From assembly GCA_029246685.1 (NCBI GenBank), contig JAQWMR010000007.1, positions 1-54,787 of the forward strand: DNA of 54,787 nucleotides, written 5' to 3'. Under the pieces are notes generated by a model. The model did not search any database and was not told the DNA's origin. It saw nothing but the letters and a program-made list of their open reading frames with translations. A program made the translations under genes and the position numbers. The stretch comes from Acidimicrobiales bacterium. Its GTDB lineage: Bacteria > Actinomycetota > Acidimicrobiia > Acidimicrobiales > Aldehydirespiratoraceae. Every line of letters begins with the position of its first letter. Positions within the stretch are counted from its first letter, which is position 1. Of the stretch, positions 35,174-43,627 are shown in pieces.

Positions 35174-35713
35174 TCAGTCTTCGGCAGGCGAGGGTCCGTA
35201 GAGGCCGTCGAGGAGTGATGCGGCGAGGAGTTCGAGCCGGTCGGCGGCGCGACGGTAGTGGCGCCGGAACCGCCCGTGCGGGTCCTCGACTTCGTCGGGT
35301 CCTCCACCGAGGAGATCAGCGGCCTTCCGGGTTGCCGCGAACGCCGCGACTCGCTCCGGTGGCGCTCCGCCGGCCCCTGGATTGGCTTCGAGCCAGCCGA
35401 CGAACGCTCCGAGTGTGTGGATCCGCGACGATGACCCGTCCAGCGTGACGGCGAGTTCCCGGGCGTGCATTCGCTCCATGGTGACAACGAGATCGACGCC
35501 CTCCAGAAGGCCCGGAACGAAGCGCCGCGAGCTGTGGTCGCGAGCATCCATGTCCCGTTCCTCGAGGACGGCGATGACCGTATCCGAGGCCGGCTCGCCG
35601 TCGAAGAGGATCCCGCACGACGTGACGTCGATGTCGAGTCCTCGTGCCGCTGCGTCGCGGCGCAGCATGCGCTCGACCATCACCGACCGGCAGATGTTGG
35701 CGGCGCACACCAC
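35174..35713 (-). CDS. Low-molecular-weight protein tyrosine phosphatase family
   Basis: GTG at 35713 gives 179 residues starting VVCAANICRSVMVERML. The P-loop C-x5-R-S is CAANICRS (Cys3, Arg9). A CTG just upstream could add residues to match the usual N-terminus (FRILVVC). The general-acid region near DEVEDPHGRF supplies the DP motif (VEDPHG). These enzymes dephosphorylate Tyr-proteins or, in some relatives, act as arsenate reductases. The gene follows the carbonic anhydrase gene by 28 bp on the same strand. Confidence 0.85.
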   Translation of the reverse strand: MVCAANICRSVMVERMLRRDAAARGLDIDVTSCGILFDGEPASDTVIAVLEERDMDARDHSSRRFVPGLLEGVDLVVTMERMHARELAVTLDGSSSRIHTLGAFVGWLEANPGAGGAPPERVAAFAATRKAADLLGGGPDEVEDPHGRFRRHYRRAADRLELLAASLLDGLYGPSPAED

Positions 35714-35741
35714 CAGGATCCGGAACGGCTCGGCCGCCGGG

Positions 35742-36260
35742 TCAGTCGATCCGGCGAAGCTCTGCGGCGAACTGCTTGCCGCGGGCGAGATAGGCGTCGA
35801 CGTTCATCTGGCTGTGGCCCTCCGGCAGCGCGTCCTCGCGAATCTTGACCGGTACGCCGAGTGCCATTGCGCGCGGCGGCACCTCGGTCTTGCCCGGCAC
35901 CATCGCTGCCGCGCCGACGAGTGCGTGCTCCCCGATGACGGCATCGTGAAGCACGATCGACCCGGTACCGACAAGCGCGTTGTCGTGCACGGTGCAGCCC
36001 TCGAGGTGAGCGAGGTGACCGACCGTGACGAACTTCCCGACAGTCGTGGCGTGAACGGGCGTGCAGTGCAGCACGGCGCCGTCCTGGATCGACGAGCCTT
36101 CGCCGATCTCGATGATGTTGTCGTCCGCGCGGATCACGGCCTGTGGCCACACCGACGCGTCCGGCCCGAGGATGACACTGCCGATGACCGTGGCTTGCTC
36201 GTGGACATAGGCGGTCTCGTGAATCTCCGGGACACGGTCGCCGAGGGCGTAGATCGCCAC
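35742..36260 (-). CDS. Gamma-carbonic anhydrase-like hexapeptide protein
   Basis: GTG at 36260 gives 172 residues. Left-handed beta-helix repeats are visible: ATVIGSVILGPDASVWPQAV, DNIIEIGEGSSIQDGAVLH, KFVTVGHLAHLEGCTVHDNA. The zinc ligands are His in AVLH and the two in VGHLAH. It belongs to the YrdA/PaaY/CamH group, which may hydrate CO2 or act structurally. The GTG begins directly after the flavin reductase stop (TGAGGTG), indicating coupling. Confidence 0.9.
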   Translation of the reverse strand: MAIYALGDRVPEIHETAYVHEQATVIGSVILGPDASVWPQAVIRADDNIIEIGEGSSIQDGAVLHCTPVHATTVGKFVTVGHLAHLEGCTVHDNALVGTGSIVLHDAVIGEHALVGAAAMVPGKTEVPPRAMALGVPVKIREDALPEGHSQMNVDAYLARGKQFAAELRRID

Positions 36261-36261
36261 C

Positions 36262-36777
36262 TCAGATCCCCTCGTAGCGCCCGTAGCCGCCCTGGTAGAA
36301 GAGCAACGGGCCTGTGTCGGCCGCCTCGTCGGAGGTGCGCAGCGACTTGACGAGGCCGACAACGATGTCGTGATCGCCGCCGTCGAGAATCGCATGGAGT
36401 TCGCAGTCGATGACGGCCAGCGAACCAGGGATGACCGGCGCGCCGGTCACGTCGGTGGTCCAGTCGATTCCTTCGAACTTGTCCTCCGCCTTGCTGGCGA
36501 AGACGCCACACGTGTCCTTTTGATCTGCAGCGAGCACGTTCACACAGAATGCGCCCGTCTCCTTGATGCGGAGCCAGCTGGCTGAGGTGTTGCCCGGGCA
36601 GAACATGACGAGCGGCGGGTCGAGCGAAACGCTCGCGAACGAACCGATCGCCATCCCCGCCGGGCCGTCGGCATCGGCACCTGTCACGACCGTGACTCCC
36701 GTGGGGAAGTGGCCGAGTACACGGCGGAACTCACCCGGATCAATCTCGGTATTGTCTGGACTAGCGGCGTCTGACAC
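36262..36777 (-). CDS. Flavin reductase-like FMN-binding protein
   Basis: GTG at 36777 behind AGGAGAGG gives 171 residues. The split-barrel flavin reductase fold shows FRRVLGHFPTGVTVVTG, AIGSFASVSLDPPLVMFCPG, FCVNVLAADQKD and GDHDIVVGLVKSLR. These enzymes supply FMNH2 or FADH2 to two-component monooxygenases. No oxygenase component is adjacent, so the partner is unknown. First gene of a minus-strand run with gamma-carbonic anhydrase and LMW phosphatase. Confidence 0.88.
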   Translation of the reverse strand: MSDAASPDNTEIDPGEFRRVLGHFPTGVTVVTGADADGPAGMAIGSFASVSLDPPLVMFCPGNTSASWLRIKETGAFCVNVLAADQKDTCGVFASKAEDKFEGIDWTTDVTGAPVIPGSLAVIDCELHAILDGGDHDIVVGLVKSLRTSDEAADTGPLLFYQGGYGRYEGI

Positions 36778-36833
36778 GGACCTCTCCTGACTCGCGGACA
36801 CTTCACCCGCGCTCAGCGCACGGTAGCGGCCGG

Positions 36834-37700
36834 TCAGGCCTGGGCCGCTACCGAGAGCTTCAGGCCCTCGGTAGCGCAGGTGACTGATTCGATGCCGCGT
36901 GCGGAGCCGCACATGGCGATCCGATCGGTCATCTCGTCGAGATCCTCGTCCGTGTGCCCCGGGTCGTGATGGAACAGCGCGAGGTGACGGACGCCGGCTT
37001 GGGCGGCGACCTCCACGGCGTACTCGGGCGTGCAGTGACCCCAGGTGGCCTTGGCCGGCAGCTCGTCCTGCCAGAGCTGTGCGTCGTGGATGAGGAGGTC
37101 CACGTCGGCGCAGAGCTCGAGAACGGCAGCGTCGACGTGGGTCGGTTGACAGATCGGTTCCTGGTGATCCGGGATGTAGGCGACCGAGACGCCGTTGCGA
37201 GTCACGCGGTACCCGTTCGTCTTGCCGGTGTGGGGCACGGGGCGAACCATCACCTCGGTGCCGTCGATGACAAAGTCCTCGTGATGCGTGTCGTGGAAGC
37301 GGACCGTGGCCGGGAGGTCGTCGCTGGAGATCGGGAAGAACGGCGGGTTCATGAATTGACTGAACGTCTCCGCCATCGTCGCCTCGCCGTCGCCCGGCCC
37401 GTAGATGTTGAACTCGGTCTCGGCGGATTGGAGCGGGGTGAAGAACGGCAGCCCCTGGATGTGGTCCCAGTGGAGGTGGGTCACGAGCGCGTGCAGCGTG
37501 ACGCCATCGCCGGGCGGCATCGAGCATCCCCAGGGGCGCAACCCGGTGCCCAGATCGAAGACGATCGGGTCATGGCCTTCGGCTTCGACGGACACGCAGC
37601 TGGTGTTGCCGCCGTAACGCTGGATGGTGGGACACGAGCACGGCGTCGATCCACGGACGCCATGAAATGAGACGTCGACGGCCGAATGCGTGTCCCCCAT
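36834..37700 (-). CDS. MBL-fold metallo-hydrolase
   Basis: ATG at 37700 (MGDTHSAVDVSFHGVRGSTP) gives 288 residues. The metal-binding motif is THLHWDHIQG (HxHxDH). Further ligands appear in VRPVPHTGKTNGYRV, LLIHDAQLW and LALFHHDPGHTD. The N-terminal FHGVRGSTPCSCP...RYGGNTSCVSVE is typical of a subgroup near RNase Z and cyclic nucleotide phosphodiesterases. The exact substrate is unknown. In-frame sequence upstream to 38657 is a shadow of the opposite gene. Confidence 0.88.
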   Translation of the reverse strand: MGDTHSAVDVSFHGVRGSTPCSCPTIQRYGGNTSCVSVEAEGHDPIVFDLGTGLRPWGCSMPPGDGVTLHALVTHLHWDHIQGLPFFTPLQSAETEFNIYGPGDGEATMAETFSQFMNPPFFPISSDDLPATVRFHDTHHEDFVIDGTEVMVRPVPHTGKTNGYRVTRNGVSVAYIPDHQEPICQPTHVDAAVLELCADVDLLIHDAQLWQDELPAKATWGHCTPEYAVEVAAQAGVRHLALFHHDPGHTDEDLDEMTDRIAMCGSARGIESVTCATEGLKLSVAAQA

Positions 37701-37799
37701 GAGGACCGCGACGCTAAACGAATGACCGCCGAACGTCGAGAGGGGTGTGACGCATATCTCGTGGTTCTGGCAGCTTAACTGCCACCAACGACTGCTGGC

Positions 37800-37805
37800 T
37801 AGGGT
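37800..37805 (+). promoter_or_regulatory. Leaderless-type -10 (TAGGGT) for UGSC cassette 1
   Basis: TAGGGT is 6 nt before the ATG at 37812. UGSC cassette 2 has an equivalent element (TACTCT at 53044), so both cassettes appear to be transcribed in the same leaderless way. Confidence 0.55.
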
Positions 37806-37811
37806 GGCCCC

Positions 37812-39254
37812 ATGACCGACAAGCCTGCGCTGCCCGACGGCCTCGTGGCCGTTGTGAAGAAGGACTGCCCCACGTGCGTATTGGTGGCTCCGGTACTCGA
37901 GGACCTCGCGGCTCGGGCCGACCTCACCGTCATCACCCAGGACGACCCGACCTTCCCGGCCGATGCCGATTGGGTCGTGCACGACGACGACCTCGCCCTC
38001 TCGTGGCACCACGACATCGAGACCGTGCCCACCCTGCTGAAGGTCAAGGACGGTAGCGCCGATGACCTGACCGTCGGCTGGTCCCGCGAGCAGTGGGAGG
38101 AGTTCGCCGGTCTCGACGGGCTCGGAAAGGACCTTCCCGACTGGCGTCCTGGCTGCGGCAGCCTCAGCGTCGACCCGACCCTCACCGACGAACTGTCCGT
38201 TCGCTTCTCCGGCTCCTCTCTCACGAGTCGCCGGATCGAACTCGCCGCCCTGGAAGACGACTGGGAGGCCATGTGGGACCGGGGCTGGAGCGATGGCCTG
38301 CCGGTGGTCCCCCCAACCGAGGCCCGCGTGCTGCGCATGCTCGAGGGCACGACCCGCGCGGCCGACGACCTCGTCGCCGTCGTGCCCCCCGACCTCGTCG
38401 AGTGCACCGTTGAGAAGGTCGCCGTCAACGCGGTCATGGCCGGCTGCAAGCCGGAGTATCTCCCTGTGGTGATCGCCGCGCTCGAGGCCGCCTGCACCGA
38501 CGATTTCAACATGCACGGCCTGCTGGCCACGACGATGCCGGTCGGGCCGGTCCTGTTCGTGAACGGCCCGATCCGCAACGAGATCGGGATGAACTCCGGG
38601 CTCAACCTGCTCGGCCAGGGCAACCGGGCCAACTCGACGATCGGTCGGGCACTGCAACTCGTCATCCGCAATGTCGGAGGCGGCAAGCCCGGCGGTGTCG
38701 ACCGCGGCACGCAGGGCAACCCCTCGAAGTACGGGCTGTGTTTCGCTGAGGACGAGGAGGGTTCGCCGTGGGACAGCTACGCCGAGTCCCGCGGGTTCTC
38801 GAGCGATGTTTCCACCGTCACGCTCTTCCCCGGCGAGGGGCCACGGCTGCTCTTCGATCAGAAATCCCGCTCGCCTGAATCACTAACCAAGCACCTCGGC
38901 CAGATGCTCGTTCCGTATGCAAGCCCTCGCATGGTCATGCAGTTCGAGACGATTCTCGTGATGTCCCCGGAGCACATGGCTCGCTACCGCGACGCCGGCT
39001 GGGACCGGGCTCGCTTCCTCGAGGAGCTCAACGGCCACCTCCTGCTCAAGGGGTCCGACATCGTCGCCGGTGCTGACGGCATCGAGGAAGGCATGCCGGA
39101 GTTCGTCGCCGAGATGGACCTGCCCAAACACCCGCCGAACGGCATCCACGTCGTGCACGGCGGCAGTCATGCCGGGCTCTTCTCGTCGGCCATTGGTGGC
39201 TGGGTCACCGGCGAGATGGGTAGTGTCACGGTCACGAAGGAGATCACCCGATGA
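37812..39254 (+). CDS. UGSC-selenoprotein partner with N-terminal thioredoxin-like domain
   Basis: The 480-residue protein has two parts. Residues 1-~110 look like a thioredoxin fold with CPTC (Cys19, Cys22) and a cis-Pro-like TVPTLL (Pro73). Residues ~150-480 match the whole 352-residue protein at 53056. Shared blocks are RGWSDGLPVVPPT, AVNAVMAGCKPEYLPVV, VNGPIRNEIG, RANSTIGRAL, TQGNPSKYGLCFAEDE and HGGSHAGLF. Conserved Cys (AGC, LCF) and His suggest a redox or metal site. I know no biochemical function. Its stop overlaps the UGSC selenoprotein start (ATGA). The thioredoxin fusion suggests the pair exchanges electrons through thiol/selenol. Confidence 0.75.
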   Translation: MTDKPALPDGLVAVVKKDCPTCVLVAPVLEDLAARADLTVITQDDPTFPADADWVVHDDDLALSWHHDIETVPTLLKVKDGSADDLTVGWSREQWEEFAGLDGLGKDLPDWRPGCGSLSVDPTLTDELSVRFSGSSLTSRRIELAALEDDWEAMWDRGWSDGLPVVPPTEARVLRMLEGTTRAADDLVAVVPPDLVECTVEKVAVNAVMAGCKPEYLPVVIAALEAACTDDFNMHGLLATTMPVGPVLFVNGPIRNEIGMNSGLNLLGQGNRANSTIGRALQLVIRNVGGGKPGGVDRGTQGNPSKYGLCFAEDEEGSPWDSYAESRGFSSDVSTVTLFPGEGPRLLFDQKSRSPESLTKHLGQMLVPYASPRMVMQFETILVMSPEHMARYRDAGWDRARFLEELNGHLLLKGSDIVAGADGIEEGMPEFVAEMDLPKHPPNGIHVVHGGSHAGLFSSAIGGWVTGEMGSVTVTKEITR

Positions 39255-39772
39255 CCACCACTGTCCTCGACCCCACCGGTGAGCTGGCGCCCGAACAACG
39301 CGAGCGCGTCACCCGACCCGAGTCGCTCAACGGCCTCACCGTCGGACTCCTCGACATCTCCAAGCCGCGCGGCGACGTGTTCCTCAACCGCGTGGAGGAG
39401 AAGCTGACCGGCCTGGGCGCCACGGTGAAGCGATTCAAGAAACCCACCTTCACCAAGCCCGCCCCGGTGGACCTGCGCCACGAGATCGCGACGAGTTGCG
39501 ACGCGGTCATCGAAGCGCTCGCCGATTGAGGCAGCTGCACGACGTGCAGTGTGCACGACATCAACGATCTTGAACGCCGCGGCATCCCGGGAGTCTTCGT
39601 GGCCACCGTGGAGTTCGCCGACGCCGCCGTCGACCAATCGAAGTCGCTCGGCCTCGACGTAGCCCACGTCCTGACGGAGCATCCGATCCAGGACCGCACC
39701 GACGACGAGATGACGGCGATCGCCGATCAGGTAGTCGACGCACTCCTCGCGTCACTCACCGGCCCAGGCTGA
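39251..39772 (+). CDS. UGSC-motif selenoprotein, copy 1
   Basis: ATG at 39251 runs to TGA (39527-39529) and continues in frame to 39772, giving 173 residues with Sec93. The motif reads DUGSCTTCSVHD. The part after UGA (GSC...DLERRGIPGVFVATVEFADA then AVDQ) is conserved with the second copy (GSCSSGSVLDAVDFESRGLP), so it is true coding sequence. The family corresponds to the selenoproteins named for this UGSC motif. Their function is unknown; adjacent Sec, Cys94+2 and Cys99 imply redox chemistry. A hairpin meeting bacterial SECIS rules is at 39543-39557. The 3' end overlaps convergent mutY by 17 bp. Confidence 0.88.
39543..39557 (+). promoter_or_regulatory. Bacterial SECIS hairpin of UGSC copy 1
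   Basis: CGTGC and GCACG form a 5-bp stem with loop AGTGT. The loop G (39549) is 20 nt after the UGA, inside the usual 16-37 nt range and in the first two loop bases. The second UGSC gene has the same loop at the same distance. A competing hairpin CTGCAC/GTGCAG (39535-39549) also exists. Confidence 0.6.
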
Positions 39773-40613
39773 TCCGGTCGGCCTCCACGGCCAACAGCCC
39801 ATCATCTAGCAGCCCGGCCAACGTCCGTTCGGCGTGCTCGAGATCCTCGATCTCGAGCACGTTGCGCAAGTCTGCGACCGGGACGTCGGCCGCCCGAACC
39901 GCATCGACGAGTCGGCCTCGGAGCTGTCGATCCGACCCTTCGAACCGCGACTGCGGCGTGCTGACGCCGGCTGAGCCGGCAGCAGGATCCGCACCCTCCC
40001 CTTGCCAGTTGCAGTGCGCCCGCACAGGACACTCGCCGCATGCCGGCGCCCGCTTCTCGCAGACGAGCGCGCCTAGCTCCATGACCCCCTGGTTCCACAA
40101 CCAGGGGTGGTCGCCCGGGACGAGCGAGTCGGCGAGCGACTGCGCCTCGCGGGCCGTGAGCGAGCGACCGTGGACGCGGGCGAGCACCCGTCCGATGTTG
40201 GTGTCGATCGGCGCGACGTCGGCCTCGAACGCGAACGCGAGCACCGCCCGGGCGGTGTACGGACCTACACCGGGAAGCGCCATGAGTGCGACGAGATCGG
40301 CGGGAACCGTCCCGTCATGCCCTTCGGCGATCGCCGCGGCGGCCCGATGCAGATTGACCGCTCGCCGGTTGTAGCCGAGCCCGGCCCAGTAACGGATGAC
40401 GTCCGCAACGGGTGCGGCGGCGCACTGCTCCGGCGTCCGGAACTCCTCGAGAAATGCCGTCCACTTCGGAATGACTCGGCTGACCTGGGTCTGCTGGAGC
40501 ATCGTCTCGGCGACGAGGACCGCCCAGGGGTCCCTCGTTCGCCGCCACGGCAAGTCCCGTAGCGATGCATCGGCCCAGGTCAATAGGGTCGCGGCGAAGG
40601 GAGTTGGCGTCAT
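39756..40613 (-). CDS. mutY: A/G-specific adenine glycosylase MutY
   Basis: ATG at 40613 gives 285 residues. MutY removes adenine mispaired with 8-oxoguanine. It has DLPWRRTRDPWAVLVAETML then QQTQVSRVIP with the catalytic Glu, HhH LMALPGVGPYTARAV, the Asp in VAPIDTNIGRVLAR, and four Fe-S cysteines spaced C-x6-C-x2-C-x5-C (CEKRAPACGECPVRAHC). The C-terminal NUDIX-like 8-oxoG recognition domain of E. coli MutY is absent. A short other domain (LRGRLVDAVRAADVPVADLR) replaces it, as in many actinobacteria. The cluster would be supplied by the Suf system. TACGAT lies 8 nt upstream (40622-40627). Confidence 0.92.
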   Translation of the reverse strand: MTPTPFAATLLTWADASLRDLPWRRTRDPWAVLVAETMLQQTQVSRVIPKWTAFLEEFRTPEQCAAAPVADVIRYWAGLGYNRRAVNLHRAAAAIAEGHDGTVPADLVALMALPGVGPYTARAVLAFAFEADVAPIDTNIGRVLARVHGRSLTAREAQSLADSLVPGDHPWLWNQGVMELGALVCEKRAPACGECPVRAHCNWQGEGADPAAGSAGVSTPQSRFEGSDRQLRGRLVDAVRAADVPVADLRNVLEIEDLEHAERTLAGLLDDGLLAVEADRISLGR

Positions 40614-40621
40614 CCAGCGGG

Positions 40622-40627
40622 ATCGTA
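40622..40627 (-). promoter_or_regulatory. Leaderless-type -10 (TACGAT) for mutY
   Basis: On the minus strand TACGAT precedes the ATG at 40613 by 8 nt. Confidence 0.45.
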
Positions 40628-40696
40628 GGACACCTGCTCAGGCCTGCCGGGCGGCGCGCCGATGGTTCCTCTAGGGAGGCCGGTCGAAAGGCAGTG

Positions 40697-42406
40697 GTGA
40701 GCGTAGGGATCAAGCAACGCGGACTGGCCGAGTTCGAGCTCGGCCTATGGCGCCTGTTCTTCGAGATCCGCGTTGTCGGCCTCGGCATCTTGGGCGTTAT
40801 CGCGCTCGTCCCCGCGGCCGGCGTGGACCCGATCATCGGCGTCTTCATTCTTGGTTTCTCCGTCCCCGCCAACGCTGCCATGCGGGAGCTGATCACCAGA
40901 TGGCGGTTCATCCCGTGGTGGATGCCGATCATCGACGCCACCCTCTCGGCCGTCGCGATTCTCATTCAACCGTCGCTCGCTCCGATCGCTCTGCTGGTCA
41001 TGCTCGGGTCGACCAGCCAGGCGGCGACTGCAGGGTGTCGAACGACAGTCATCGCGACGCTCGTCGGCGCGCCGATCCTGTTCGTCACGATCGTGGCCAA
41101 GGACGTCGGCGACGGCGTCACCCAGCTGCTCGCGTACCTCGCCGTCTCCATCGGCGTGACCGTCTTCGTGGCGGTCATCTCCAACGCTGAACGCGACGGC
41201 CGCCGCAGCAACGAAGCGCTGCTCGACCTCAACCAGTTCAAAGAGGTCAACGACACCCTCGGCCACGACCAAGGCGACCGACTCCTCGCGATGGTGGCGG
41301 TGCGACTTCGCGAGTCGCTCCGGGCGGTCGACACCGTTGCCCGGCTCGGCGGCGACGAGTTCGCGGTGCTCTTGACCGACGACGTCTCGCCCCGTCGCAC
41401 GCTGCGCGCGGCTGAGCGCGTCCTCGCCTGCTTTGACGGGCCTCACGACATGGACGGCATGTCCCTTCAGTGCGGCGCTAGCCTCGGCGTTGCGATCTAC
41501 CCGGAGCATGGCGACGACGCCGAAGATCTTCGCAAACATGCCGACATCGCGATGTACACCGCGAAACCCCGAGGCGGCGGCGTCGCCGTCTACGACCCCG
41601 AACGGGATCGGCCGAACCTCGAACGCCTGACCCTCGTCGGTCAGCTTCGTCATGGACTCGACAACGCCGAGCTTCAGGTCCATTACCAGCCTGTGGTCGA
41701 CCTCTCGTCCGCCCGGGTTGTCCGTGTCGAGGCGCTCGTTCGCTGGAATCACCCTGTCCGCGGGCTGATCGGGCCGGCGGAGTTCATCGACATCGCCGAG
41801 GTGTCAGGCGTCATCCGACCCTTGACCCGCTGGGTGTTCGAACAGGCCGCGAATGACGTCGCGCGGTTGGAGACCGCCGGCCACCACCTCGAACTCGCCG
41901 TAAACATCTCGGTGCGAAATCTCTACGAGCCGGCGTTCGTCGACGCGATCCGCGGCGCGCTCGAGCGCAGAGGAATGACCGGCGACCGCATCGTGCTCGA
42001 ACTCACCGAAACGCAGGTCATGGACGATCCGCTCCTGGCCCACGGCGTCCTCGAACGGCTTCGCAACTTTGGCGTCCGCGGCTCGGTCGAAGACTTCGGA
42101 ACCGGCCACTCGAGCCTCTCGAACCTCCAGAGTCTTCCGCTGTCGGAGATCAAGATCGACAAGTCGTTCGTGCAGGCCATCGGCGACGGTGACGAGGCCG
42201 CGGCGACCATCGTGAAGTCGATCGTCTCACTCGGTCAGAACCTGGGCCTCGATGTGGTGGCGGAGGGCGTGGAGACGCCGTCGGCGCTCACCCGGCTGTC
42301 GATGCTCGGATGCGACCACGCGCAAGGCCATCTCCTCGCAACGCCACTCCCCTACGACGATCTCGTGGACTTCCTCGACGGAGCCCGCCACGGCGTCTCG
42401 ATCTAG
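40697..42406 (+). CDS. Membrane GGDEF-EAL protein with a shortened GGDEF domain
   Basis: GTG at 40697 (or 40694) gives about 569 residues. Four or five membrane helices (~20-165) come first, then a GGDEF domain and an EAL domain. GGDEF is intact as RLGGDEFAVLL (~216). However, the usual N-terminal GGDEF segment with DxLTGLxNR is missing: VISNAERDGRRSNEA runs straight into LLDLNQFKEVNDTLGHDQGD. About 35-40 residues seem deleted in frame, probably abolishing cyclase activity. The EAL domain keeps EALVRW, NISVRNL, ELTETQVMDD, EDFGTGHSSL, KIDKSF and AEGVET, so c-di-GMP hydrolysis is likely the remaining activity. Confidence 0.85.
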   Translation: MSVGIKQRGLAEFELGLWRLFFEIRVVGLGILGVIALVPAAGVDPIIGVFILGFSVPANAAMRELITRWRFIPWWMPIIDATLSAVAILIQPSLAPIALLVMLGSTSQAATAGCRTTVIATLVGAPILFVTIVAKDVGDGVTQLLAYLAVSIGVTVFVAVISNAERDGRRSNEALLDLNQFKEVNDTLGHDQGDRLLAMVAVRLRESLRAVDTVARLGGDEFAVLLTDDVSPRRTLRAAERVLACFDGPHDMDGMSLQCGASLGVAIYPEHGDDAEDLRKHADIAMYTAKPRGGGVAVYDPERDRPNLERLTLVGQLRHGLDNAELQVHYQPVVDLSSARVVRVEALVRWNHPVRGLIGPAEFIDIAEVSGVIRPLTRWVFEQAANDVARLETAGHHLELAVNISVRNLYEPAFVDAIRGALERRGMTGDRIVLELTETQVMDDPLLAHGVLERLRNFGVRGSVEDFGTGHSSLSNLQSLPLSEIKIDKSFVQAIGDGDEAAATIVKSIVSLGQNLGLDVVAEGVETPSALTRLSMLGCDHAQGHLLATPLPYDDLVDFLDGARHGVSI

Positions 42407-42412
42407 ATCTCC

Positions 42413-43627
42413 CTACCCGCCCGCGGGAGCAGGGGGCAGGTCGACAAGGTTCACCACGTCACCGAGCCGGCGGCCGACGACCTCAGCGGTGCGAGCGGCC
42501 GAGGCCGCCAGGGTGTCGGCGATCTCGGGCCGACCCGGTTCACCGATCGCGACGCGGATCACGTAGCCGTCGTGGCGGTCGACCCACGTCGGCACGTAGT
42601 CAACGCCGACCGCTTTGATCTCGCCAGCGTCGTTCTCGAGAAGCGTGACGATGCCGATCATGCCGTCCTGCGATGCGGTCACGCAGCAGTTGGCCGACTG
42701 GTTCGAGAGGAAGTTGCCGAGCCCGTAGACGACCCACTCGTCGCCCGAGATGTCGACCGGCTGCACGACATGGGCGTGGTGACCGATGACGAGGTCCACC
42801 TCGTCGCTCGGCAGGATCTCGGTCAGCCACTGCTCCTGCGCGCCAGACGGGGTGTGCTGGTACTCGTTGCCCCAGTGGAGGCTGACGACCACGAACTCTG
42901 CGCCCGCGTCTTTCGCCAACCCGGCTTCCAGGACGATCTGCTCGGGGTCGATCAGGTCCACCAGGTACTGCTCATCACTCGGCATCACGAAGCCGTTCAA
43001 TGAGTAGGTCGCTGAGATGTGGGCGACGGTGATGCCGTTGACCTCGTAGAGCACAGGCGCGAGATCGTGGTCCGTGTCACGAGCCATACCGGCCTGCGGA
43101 AAGCCGAGCTCCTCGAACACGTCGAGGGTGGAGTGCACGCCGTCGCTGCGCCGATCGAACGAGTGGTTCGAGGCCGTGCTGCACCCGTCGTAGCCGGCGT
43201 CGATCGCCGCCTCCACGAGCGCCCGCGGCGCATTGAAGACCGGATAGCCGGAAAGGTTGGTGTCGTCGCGAGAAACCGGCGACTCGACATGACAGATCGC
43301 GAGATCGGCCGCCGACAGGATCGGCCGGACCTCGTCGAACATCGGGCGAAAATCCCACCCCTCCTCGGCGTTGGCTGCCGCGGCGTTCGTGACCGGTGAG
43401 TGCGGGAGAAGGTCGCCGGTGAACGCTAGCGTGGCCGTACGGGGCGGCGGCGTCGTGGTTGTCGTGGTCGTGGACGTCGTGGTGGTGGTCGTGGTCGTCT
43501 CCGACACCGAGGCGACATCGGCATCCTCACCCTTCCCGACATCGGAGCCGGACGCCACGACCATGCCGGCTACGAAGATGGCGATGAAGAGCAGGCCCGC
43601 CAGCACGCGAACTCGGGTGGGGCTCAC
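42413..43627 (-). CDS. CapA-like (PGA_cap) metallophosphatase-fold lipoprotein/secreted protein
   Basis: GTG at 43627 gives 404 residues. A signal anchor (VLAGLLFIAIFVAGMVVASG) and a long Thr tract precede the CapA/PGA_cap domain. Motifs are FTGDLLPHSPV, SAADLAICHVESPVS, STASNHSFDRRSDGV, VSLHWGNEYQHTPS, VIGHHAHVVQPVDI and YGLGNFLSNQ, a calcineurin-like metal site. CapA acts in polyglutamate capsule handling in Bacillus; members elsewhere have unknown substrates. The start overlaps the stop of the upstream gene by GTGA, so the two are coupled. Confidence 0.85.
   Translation of the reverse strand: MSPTRVRVLAGLLFIAIFVAGMVVASGSDVGKGEDADVASVSETTTTTTTTSTTTTTTTPPPRTATLAFTGDLLPHSPVTNAAAANAEEGWDFRPMFDEVRPILSAADLAICHVESPVSRDDTNLSGYPVFNAPRALVEAAIDAGYDGCSTASNHSFDRRSDGVHSTLDVFEELGFPQAGMARDTDHDLAPVLYEVNGITVAHISATYSLNGFVMPSDEQYLVDLIDPEQIVLEAGLAKDAGAEFVVVSLHWGNEYQHTPSGAQEQWLTEILPSDEVDLVIGHHAHVVQPVDISGDEWVVYGLGNFLSNQSANCCVTASQDGMIGIVTLLENDAGEIKAVGVDYVPTWVDRHDGYVIRVAIGEPGRPEIADTLAASAARTAEVVGRRLGDVVNLVDLPPAPAGG

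Noticed and set aside
37701..38657. N-terminal extension of the MBL-fold protein to 38657
   Set aside because: The extension is antisense to the thioredoxin-UGSC partner gene and has no domain; the ATG at 37700 matches the family start.
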